Shown: piece after piece, positions 53,344 to 59,684 of the stretch | How the letters are laid out: the number at the start of each line of letters is the position of its first letter | Numbering within the stretch: position 1 is the first letter of the stretch | Assembly: GCF_002939705.1 (NCBI RefSeq) | Contig: NZ_MDCB01000001.1 | Span: 124,001-188,000, forward strand | Length of the DNA stretch: 64,000 nt | Direction of reading: 5' to 3' | DNA from: Xanthomonas albilineans | Lineage (GTDB): Bacteria; Pseudomonadota; Gammaproteobacteria; Xanthomonadales; Xanthomonadaceae | Program-made: the position numbers and the translations under genes | The notes under the pieces: generated by a model | Database searches by the model: none | The model's input: the letters and a program-made list of their open reading frames with translations, nothing else | Told to the model about the DNA's origin: nothing

Positions 53344-53550
53344 CTATCAAGTCGAAACGCCACACCCAGTGACCGCTGACATCATACGGCCGGGACGCTT
53401 CAGACGGGGTGATGCGCCAAGGTCAGGCAAAGTGGTTTCAGCCTCGCTGGCTGTCTGGATGCGCATATATCTCCTCTTCGTCCAATGTCCACTCAGCGGT
53501 CGCAGCCCGTGCGCCAGTTCGGGGTATCATCGCCTCCGGAGGATACAACC

Positions 53551-54294
53551 ATGACCACGACATCACGCATCGAATGGACCGAGCAGACGTGGAACCCGAT
53601 CGTGGGCTGCACCAAGATCTCAGCCGGATGCAAGCACTGCTACGCTGAAGTGATGGCGCGCCGACTCCAGGCGATGGGCACGCCGGGGTACGAAAACGGC
53701 TTCGCCCTGCGTTTGATTCCCGAGCGGCTGGAGGATCCGGTCAAGCGCAAGAAACCGACGATTTATTTCGTCAACTCGATGTCCGATCTCTTCCACGAGA
53801 AGGTGCCGTTCGAGTACATCGACCAGGTCATGAAGACGGTCGCCCTCACCCCGCACCACAGTTACCAGATCCTCACCAAGCGTGCCGCCCGCATGGCTCG
53901 CTACTTCCAGACGCGGACGGTTCCCCGCAACGTCTGGCTAGGCGTGTCCGTCGAGAACCAGCGACATGGCGTCCCGCGCATCGATCACCTGCGAACTGTG
54001 GATGCCCATATTCGCTTCCTATCGGTCGAGCCGCTGCTCGAAGATGTGGGCGAACTGAATTTGGCGGGTATCCACTGGGTGATCGTCGGTGGGGAATCTG
54101 GGGCCAAGGCCAGGCCGATGAAGCCAGAATGGGCAGAGGCGGTCCGTTTCCACTGCGAGGACCAGGGTGTAGCCTTCTTCTTCAAGCAGTGGGGCGGCTG
54201 GGGTGCCGATGGCAAGCGCCGCGCCAAGGCGAAAAACGGCCGTACCCTCAACGGTCGCACATGGGATCAGATGCCAGCGCAAGCCAGCCTATAA
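53551..54294 (+). CDS. Three-Cys-motif protein, DUF5131 (phage Gp37/Gp68 family)
   Basis: 247 aa. Near the N-terminus GCTKISAGCKHCYAE places Cys20, Cys27 and Cys30, a CX6CX2C cluster reminiscent of radical-SAM iron-sulphur sites and the source of the family name. Other conserved blocks are IYFVNSMSDLFHE, ILTKRAARM, WLGVSVENQ and WVIVGGESGAKARPM. Function is unknown; relatives occur in phages and plasmids, often beside TcmP. Start ATG 53551 has an excellent GGAGGA site. It lies between two tcmP genes, 9 bases before the second. Confidence 0.9.
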   Translation: MTTTSRIEWTEQTWNPIVGCTKISAGCKHCYAEVMARRLQAMGTPGYENGFALRLIPERLEDPVKRKKPTIYFVNSMSDLFHEKVPFEYIDQVMKTVALTPHHSYQILTKRAARMARYFQTRTVPRNVWLGVSVENQRHGVPRIDHLRTVDAHIRFLSVEPLLEDVGELNLAGIHWVIVGGESGAKARPMKPEWAEAVRFHCEDQGVAFFFKQWGGWGADGKRRAKAKNGRTLNGRTWDQMPAQASL

Positions 54295-54303
54295 GGAATT
54301 CGC

Positions 54304-55584
54304 ATGACGCAGTCGCGGTATCGATGGAGCGATTACAAGCCTGCGATCATCAAACAGCACAGCATCGCCAAGCATGAGGTGCTGCGTGAGTACTTGGTGG
54401 CTTATCTGCAGACACTCGTCGTCAGTCCTGCCCAGGATGTCATTTCCGTTACTTTGGTTGATGGCTTTGCGGGAGGCGGTCTTTATGTCCACGAAGATAC
54501 TGGCGTGGAGGTCCTTGGTTCTCCATTCGTGTTCCTTCAAGCCGCACAGGAAGCTCAGGCGCTGTTGGCGGTCGATCGAAAAAAGCCACTTGCTTTCAAT
54601 CTGGATTACTTCTTCGTGGAGAAGGAGCGCCTCACCTGCGCGTTTCTGTCGAAAAATCTCGCCGAACGCGGTTACCAGGATCGCATCGGTAAGGACATCA
54701 ATCTCCTACACGGCACGTTTGAGAAACACTATCCTCAGATCCTGAGTTTCATCCGCGGCAAGAGCCCCAAGGTCGGCCGATCGATCTTCCTGCTGGACCA
54801 GTATGGATACAAGGATGTCCCAACATCCCAGATTCGCCAAATCTTTCAGCAATTGCCGTGTGCAGAAGTCATCCTGACTTTCGCAGTCGACTCATTTATA
54901 AACTTTGCTGGCGACAACCCAGCGACTGCGCAGCAGCTAGAACGCCTGGATATCCCAGATCTGCTCAAAGGCCGAACATTTGACGACATTAAGTCGAATG
55001 AAAAAGACGTGCGCCTGTACATCCAGAGCTGCATGCACCAGGCATTGGTGGCCAATTGCGGCGCCCGTTATTTCACCGTGTTCTTCATCCGCACGACGGG
55101 ACACGGCGACTACTGGCTCGTGCATCTGTCGCAGCATCACCGCGCCCGCGACGTGATGACCACGGTCCACTGGAATAACAACAATCATTTCATCCACTAT
55201 GGTGACGGAGGGCTGGATATGTTCCGGACCTTGGGATACGCCACGCGACAGGACAGTGGATTCACCGGCCAAGGTGAGCTTGGATTCTGCTTCGATGATC
55301 GGGCCAGCGAGGCAAGCGTGGAGTCTCTGGCATTGCAGATCGCCCCGCTGGTTTACGAATGCCAGGGAGGCATTCGTTTCGTAGACCTCTATGCAACTCA
55401 CTGCAACAGCTCGCCGGCTGACAGCGCTCGCTATCGCATTGCGATCGAAAAGCTCATTGGGCACAAGGAACTGATCGTCGAAGGGCCGAACGGCGAGCGG
55501 CGAAGGAAGGCGTCGACGATTGACGATAAGGATGTACTCAGGGTGTCGAATCAAACCATCTTATGGCCGCTCATTCGTCAGTAA
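54304..55584 (+). CDS. tcmP: Three-Cys-motif partner protein TcmP (copy 2)
   Basis: 426 aa, a longer and divergent second member of the family. The SAM-motif-like LVDGFAGGGLY is at 51-61 and LLDQYGYKD, in the place of the catalytic DPPY-type motif, at 163-171. The C-terminal about 150 residues are extra compared with copy 1 and may form a winged-helix target-recognition part (KASTIDDKDVLRVSNQ). Translation is probably coupled to the DUF5131 gene 9 bases upstream. Convergent with the Argonaute/nuclease operon across 116 bases. Confidence 0.82.
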   Translation: MTQSRYRWSDYKPAIIKQHSIAKHEVLREYLVAYLQTLVVSPAQDVISVTLVDGFAGGGLYVHEDTGVEVLGSPFVFLQAAQEAQALLAVDRKKPLAFNLDYFFVEKERLTCAFLSKNLAERGYQDRIGKDINLLHGTFEKHYPQILSFIRGKSPKVGRSIFLLDQYGYKDVPTSQIRQIFQQLPCAEVILTFAVDSFINFAGDNPATAQQLERLDIPDLLKGRTFDDIKSNEKDVRLYIQSCMHQALVANCGARYFTVFFIRTTGHGDYWLVHLSQHHRARDVMTTVHWNNNNHFIHYGDGGLDMFRTLGYATRQDSGFTGQGELGFCFDDRASEASVESLALQIAPLVYECQGGIRFVDLYATHCNSSPADSARYRIAIEKLIGHKELIVEGPNGERRRKASTIDDKDVLRVSNQTILWPLIRQ

Positions 55585-55700
55585 ACAGACTGCTAGCGGC
55601 CGCCTGATTTAGTGGGTAGGAAAGCTCTTAGAGAAGTCACTTACAACCATGAGGGAAGTGCGCAAAGCCTCGCCGCTAGCGTACTGCGACGTCGGGGCGC

Positions 55701-56858
55701 CTAACTCATTGTGGAGGGCGCGCTAGTTACCACGCACCCATCAATTCCATCGATTTTAGAGACGCCTTCCTTGAATTTGGCATGCTCCTGCGTCGCACGT
55801 GTACAGTCCCACAGAAAGATAACGATCCGAGCATCCTTGTATTTTGCGTCGGCACGATAGAGAGACGCATCTTCGGCGATCTCGCCAATGAGTGTCGGGA
55901 AGGACTTCTTCACGTCTTTCCGGTACTTGACTTCGATAATTACATGGAGTGACGGCAGATAGAGATCGATACGCGGATTCTTTTGTCCGACGGGTTGGAG
56001 ATTCACTTCGTCCGCTATATCGTTGAAGATCGGCGCGAGTAGGACGTAGAGAAGGTTCTGAACGTGGTATTCGTTTTCTACCTGCCACTTGACGGGTTCT
56101 GCGCCTTTCGTGCGCCCCACGTCCTCCCACGTCCATCGTTTGAGACCGACGGAGATATGCTCCAGAAATCCTAGGAGGTCGTCGAGGCTCCAGCCTTTCG
56201 GCGGCACCACGGCCACGTCCTGATTGACCTGGTCGAAGACGTAAACCATCAGGCTTAACAGCGCCGTCGAAGCATCTTCTTGTGCCTGCGCCCGAAACTC
56301 GGCCATGAAACGGCTAAATAGGGACAAGCGAGTCTTGTGATCGTCGATTCGTCGTATGGCCCGATAGTGAAGAAAGAGAGGAACGCAAGCGCTGGCATAG
56401 ACGGCGGAGTCGCCGCTGCATACATACGCAGCGATATCTTTCTCGAAGAGATTGAGATGGTCGCCGCTGACCTGCTGGGCCAGAAACCCTGAAATCCAGC
56501 TCTCGAATTCGCGTGCGATGCGCTCGTCGTTCATCTGCCCGGCCAGCCATTTCACCGCCATGACGCCGAACATGTCGGAAACCCACGGGCGTGGCGTGGC
56601 GTCGATCTTGGCGGCCTGGCCGAGCAGGCGAGAGACATCCAGATTCGAAACGGCTTCTTGTAGAACGCCGAGGCCCGCAATCGCGCACCGCTGATACAAG
56701 GATAGCGTCACAAAATCGAAGGACGGAAAACCATCCTTCGACAAACCCAGAAAACACAGAAAGGAGGATTTGAAAGGGTCGGCGTGCGCGCTCCCGCTCA
56801 CCTTGCGGTGCAAATACTCGCGCAACTGGTACGCGTTTTCCTTCTCTATAGGAACCAT
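55701..56858 (-). CDS. PD-(D/E)XK nuclease, probable effector of the adjacent Argonaute
   Basis: 385 aa from ATG 56858. The C-terminal third has the restriction-endonuclease-like core: Glu263 in QVENEYHVQNLL, Asp298 in NPRIDLYLP, and Glu309-x-Lys311 in VIIEVKYRK, followed by a helix (GEIAEDASLY) and the strand ARIVIFLWD. The first 250 residues are helical and unrecognised and may bind the partner protein. The start overlaps the Argonaute stop by 13 bases; an ATG at 56921 in the same frame is an alternative with a larger overlap. Known inactive long pAgo systems use a co-encoded nuclease to degrade DNA when an invader is sensed, so that role is inferred here. Confidence 0.82.
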   Translation of the reverse strand: MVPIEKENAYQLREYLHRKVSGSAHADPFKSSFLCFLGLSKDGFPSFDFVTLSLYQRCAIAGLGVLQEAVSNLDVSRLLGQAAKIDATPRPWVSDMFGVMAVKWLAGQMNDERIAREFESWISGFLAQQVSGDHLNLFEKDIAAYVCSGDSAVYASACVPLFLHYRAIRRIDDHKTRLSLFSRFMAEFRAQAQEDASTALLSLMVYVFDQVNQDVAVVPPKGWSLDDLLGFLEHISVGLKRWTWEDVGRTKGAEPVKWQVENEYHVQNLLYVLLAPIFNDIADEVNLQPVGQKNPRIDLYLPSLHVIIEVKYRKDVKKSFPTLIGEIAEDASLYRADAKYKDARIVIFLWDCTRATQEHAKFKEGVSKIDGIDGCVVTSAPSTMS

Positions 56859-59038
56859 TGGGATTGCCCGATCTTCCCGATCATCACCGAGTCGTTCCAG
56901 CCCGGAAGCTGGTTCAGCCATCCGAGATTCCGGGCGATCAAGTCGGAATAGCTGATAGTCACCGGCATCGGATTGGGAAAGTAGCTGCGCCAGGAGTGCG
57001 ATGCGAAGCTATAGAGCTGGGCGCTCAGATACGTGATGTCCTTAAAGGTCGAGTCCTTGTGAACATCGAGGATCACGCCGCGCGGATGTCCATCTGTGTC
57101 TTGACGCAGTTCGCGCTGACCGATCAGGTAGACAAGCATTTCGTGCCTGGAAAGCTTGAATGTCTTCCCGCGCGGCGGAGCCAGCCGACCCTTTTGCACA
57201 CCAGCCGTCGCGGAGTCGAACATGTGCAAGCCATGATCCTCCGAGACTTTCAGGAAGGCGTACTCGATCTGATATTCACGGTAGTTGTCGATCACGGCGC
57301 GAACGGCTTCGACCTCTTCCTTGTTGAATTTCTTGACCTGAGCATGAAAGATCAGGCGGATCGTGTCGCCCTTCTGCCAGTTCATCCGCTTCTGAATCTT
57401 CTCTATCGTCTCCCCGAGCACGGCGGTCAACGCTTCGCAGTAGGCTTCCGGCACGACCGCCTTCGAGGTATTCGAGACGATATAACTGCCATCTCCGGAG
57501 AAGACCGTGGTGATGCCAATAATCCGCTGATGATCGGCGCCGCGCTCTTGCCCGATATTCGCGCTACCGATGCCAATCACGAGTTCATGCGAGAGAGTCG
57601 GTGAGGCTTTGAGAAGCCAAGGGACACCACCCATCTTCGCGTAGCAGGCCAGCGCCATATTGTTGAGCGAGTACCCAAGCGAATAGTCGGGCTGCGCAAG
57701 AAGCTCTATCGTGAAATCCTGCACCGGAACCTGATGCAGGAAGAAAAGGCTCTTGCCGAGATAGTACGGATTGTCTGTAACTTTGAGCTTCTTGAAGGAC
57801 TGCCGTACCTGCACGAGGGCCAAGTCCCAGCGTCCGCCATCATCCGCTTTCTTCCGGATCGCGGCTTCGATGGCGTTCTTGTATTCATCCACGCTATCGG
57901 TGACTGTCGCGAATACTTCAACGCGACTGGTTCCAAGCGTGAACTTGCCTTCAAGGCCACTGCTGAAATATTTGCTGTTTGAGATGCCTTTCAGGAGCTT
58001 GCGAACGAACTGCTCGACGCGTCCCTTGTCGTGTTGGCCGCAGATCACGCAAATCGACGGGTCATTCCTATCGAATGTGCGCTTCGTATAGGGGCCACTC
58101 TGTGTCAGACCCTTCTCAGCCCAATCCGCCTCGCCGTTGTCGTTGAAGACGAACACTGGTTTCTGCATCTGCCCGCAGTTCTTTTGGATGTTAGGTGAGT
58201 CCTCGATCTCAATGCGTGTTCCGTCGATCAGCGGGATGGTCTTCGACTGGATGTACTTCTTGAGCGTGTCGATGCGCGCCTTCTTGTTCTCGCCTCCATT
58301 GAATATCGAAACGGATTGCCGAATACGATCGACGATGGCATCTTTCTGTGCTCCATGTGTATGCAGAATGTAGTCGTCGAAATTCGTCCGGCTAGCCTCC
58401 AGGTACACGTCCTTCGCCTCGGCCTGAACAAACTGGCCGTCAGGCCGCTTGATATATAGCGTTTCACCCTTGCAGCTGCTCACCGACCCCAGAAGCTTTC
58501 TGTATCCGTCGTCCTGCTCTGTGACAACGTAGCGGCTCATGAGATCAAACCCAGCATTCAAGAAGAACAGGCCGTTCTCTTTGATTACGCGGCGCGTTGT
58601 GCAATCAATAACAAGGCACGGATTGCCCTGCACGGTACGGGTGTCAATTGAGTATTTGGCGCAGACCTTGAATGGGTACGCATCTCCAAGAATGGTGACT
58701 AGAAGATTGTCCTCCGGCTTGGCGCTTACCAACTCGATGGAATTAAAGCCGGACGGGTTGCGGCCCAGTCCGGCGAGATGCCGGATCAGTCCGTCCTTGA
58801 CCAGCGAGCAGAAGATACCGAAGTTGTCCTTGAGCGCGATCGTCTGCGGCGTGCCAGATGCTGGGAACGTGCCGTCCCCGGAGAAGATCAGAATGTTGTC
58901 GCCCTGCCGGCGGAAAGCGTGCGTCGCTCTATAACGGTCGCGAAGGTCATCCAAGGTTTCCTTGTCGTACTGAATCTGGAGGACTTCAAGCTCCAGCTCG
59001 GGGACTTTCAGCGGAAATGCGTTCAGGACAATCGACAA
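56846..59038 (-). CDS. Long prokaryotic Argonaute, catalytically inactive PIWI
   Basis: 730 aa. N and PAZ-like parts fill about 1-300. The MID region (about 400-470) has Y425-x-x-x-K429 (PYYLGK) and later Gln residues expected to hold the guide 5' phosphate. The PIWI domain (about 470-730) shows ELVIGIGSANIG, where the catalytic Asp is Gly491, and LIFHAQ at 562-567 in place of the usual R-D-G. The chain ends in QWFL, an aromatic/Leu carboxyl end of the kind that completes the MID pocket. So it can bind guide and target but should not cut. Start is TTG 59038 with GGGGTGG upstream; a TGA lies five codons before in frame. Operon with the nuclease; the type looks like long-B pAgo. Confidence 0.85.
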   Translation of the reverse strand: MSIVLNAFPLKVPELELEVLQIQYDKETLDDLRDRYRATHAFRRQGDNILIFSGDGTFPASGTPQTIALKDNFGIFCSLVKDGLIRHLAGLGRNPSGFNSIELVSAKPEDNLLVTILGDAYPFKVCAKYSIDTRTVQGNPCLVIDCTTRRVIKENGLFFLNAGFDLMSRYVVTEQDDGYRKLLGSVSSCKGETLYIKRPDGQFVQAEAKDVYLEASRTNFDDYILHTHGAQKDAIVDRIRQSVSIFNGGENKKARIDTLKKYIQSKTIPLIDGTRIEIEDSPNIQKNCGQMQKPVFVFNDNGEADWAEKGLTQSGPYTKRTFDRNDPSICVICGQHDKGRVEQFVRKLLKGISNSKYFSSGLEGKFTLGTSRVEVFATVTDSVDEYKNAIEAAIRKKADDGGRWDLALVQVRQSFKKLKVTDNPYYLGKSLFFLHQVPVQDFTIELLAQPDYSLGYSLNNMALACYAKMGGVPWLLKASPTLSHELVIGIGSANIGQERGADHQRIIGITTVFSGDGSYIVSNTSKAVVPEAYCEALTAVLGETIEKIQKRMNWQKGDTIRLIFHAQVKKFNKEEVEAVRAVIDNYREYQIEYAFLKVSEDHGLHMFDSATAGVQKGRLAPPRGKTFKLSRHEMLVYLIGQRELRQDTDGHPRGVILDVHKDSTFKDITYLSAQLYSFASHSWRSYFPNPMPVTISYSDLIARNLGWLNQLPGWNDSVMIGKIGQSQWFL

Positions 59039-59172
59039 GATCCACCCCTTTCATGTTCGTGAAGGTTCCATCGCGCAGTGCCCCGCGAGTTGGTCCTAGT
59101 ACTCGATGAGATTGATGTGAAGGCTGCCGTGGCCTGCCGCTTGACTGGCCTCACGACAAGCACGGTGTTCAT
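59023..59172 (-). CDS. Tiny ORF linking the RHH gene and the Argonaute
   Basis: 49 codons. Its ATG overlaps the RHH stop (ATGA) and its stop lies 16 bases inside the Argonaute gene. The product is Ser/Thr/Arg-rich with no family resemblance. It may only serve to carry ribosomes from the regulator to the TTG start of the Argonaute, or may be chance. Confidence 0.25.
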   Translation of the reverse strand: MNTVLVVRPVKRQATAAFTSISSSTRTNSRGTARWNLHEHERGGSCRLS

Positions 59173-59369
59173 TGCTGCCTCTCCAGAAGAGGCCATTGTT
59201 CAGCGACGTACTTCTCTGCTGCATCGCGAACGACCCATGCTACGGACACCTTCTTGCTCCGGGCGATGGCCTCAAGCTTTTCGTAGAGTTCGGGCGGGAA
59301 TGTCACGGACGCCCTCGAAGCCCGATCACGCTCGGGCTGTGAGCTTGCAATGTCTTTCGTCGCAGGCAT
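59169..59369 (-). CDS. Ribbon-helix-helix (CopG-like) regulator
   Basis: 66 aa. After a polar N-terminal arm, the ribbon strand RASVTFPPEL and helices YEKLEAIARSKKVSVAWVVR and DAAEKYVAEQW fit the CopG/Arc-type DNA-binding fold. It is the first gene of the - strand Argonaute operon and lies 25 bases from an 11-bp perfect palindrome, so autorepression of the operon is likely. Similar proteins serve as antitoxins, but the nearest downstream gene is the Argonaute, not a small toxin. Start ATG 59369. Confidence 0.82.
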   Translation of the reverse strand: MPATKDIASSQPERDRASRASVTFPPELYEKLEAIARSKKVSVAWVVRDAAEKYVAEQWPLLERQQ

Positions 59370-59394
59370 GACCTAAACACTTCGGACTAGATAA

Positions 59395-59421
59395 TGCACC
59401 ACTTTACACCAAAGTGGTGCA
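59395..59421. promoter_or_regulatory. Perfect palindrome, probable operator of the Argonaute operon
   Basis: TGCACCACTTT-ACACC-AAAGTGGTGCA, two perfect 11-bp arms around a 5-base centre, 25 bases upstream of the RHH gene start. This is the expected place for binding of an autoregulatory RHH dimer pair. It also could form a hairpin in RNA. Confidence 0.7.
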
Positions 59422-59507
59422 CACCCCATCGATGGCGCCCGGTCTCGTCTAGGAAATCTTAGAGCGCGCCAAGTTGGAGTAGGTGAGCCCTAATAGCGAC
59501 CAAAGTG

Positions 59508-59540
59508 AAGAACGCCCCCCGCGGGGGGGAGGGCGTTCTT
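59508..59540. terminator. G+C-rich hairpin at the island's right edge
   Basis: AAGAACGCCC-(13 nt)-GGGCGTTCTT, a perfect 10-bp stem with a C/G-rich loop, downstream of the GGDEF-EAL gene (- strand). Probably its transcription terminator. No strong T run. Confidence 0.6.
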
Positions 59541-59547
59541 GGGCTGG

Positions 59548-59569
59548 GGGCACATGCGCCATCATGGCG
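59548..59569 (-). repeat. 22-nt inverted repeat, right copy
   Basis: GGGCACATGCGCCATCATGG plus CG: exact reverse complement of 49984-50005. Lies 115 bases past the stop of the GGDEF-EAL gene. With the left copy it brackets about 9.6 kb of accessory DNA. The rest of the 315-base gap between the RHH gene and the GGDEF-EAL gene holds only the operator and the hairpin. Confidence 0.85.
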
Positions 59570-59684
59570 GCTCTTTCGTAAGCCGGAATACGGATAAGTG
59601 CGTGACTGGTGCGTTCGGCTATCGAGGCGTGACGCCTTGTCGTGCACCCCGCCAGACTCATGGCGAAGTTCGACGCTACTGCGC

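Noticed and set aside
59169-59369. RHH protein as antitoxin of a small classic toxin
   Set aside because: No toxin-like gene adjoins it; the only follower besides the tiny unrecognised ORF is the Argonaute, so a regulator role is more likely.
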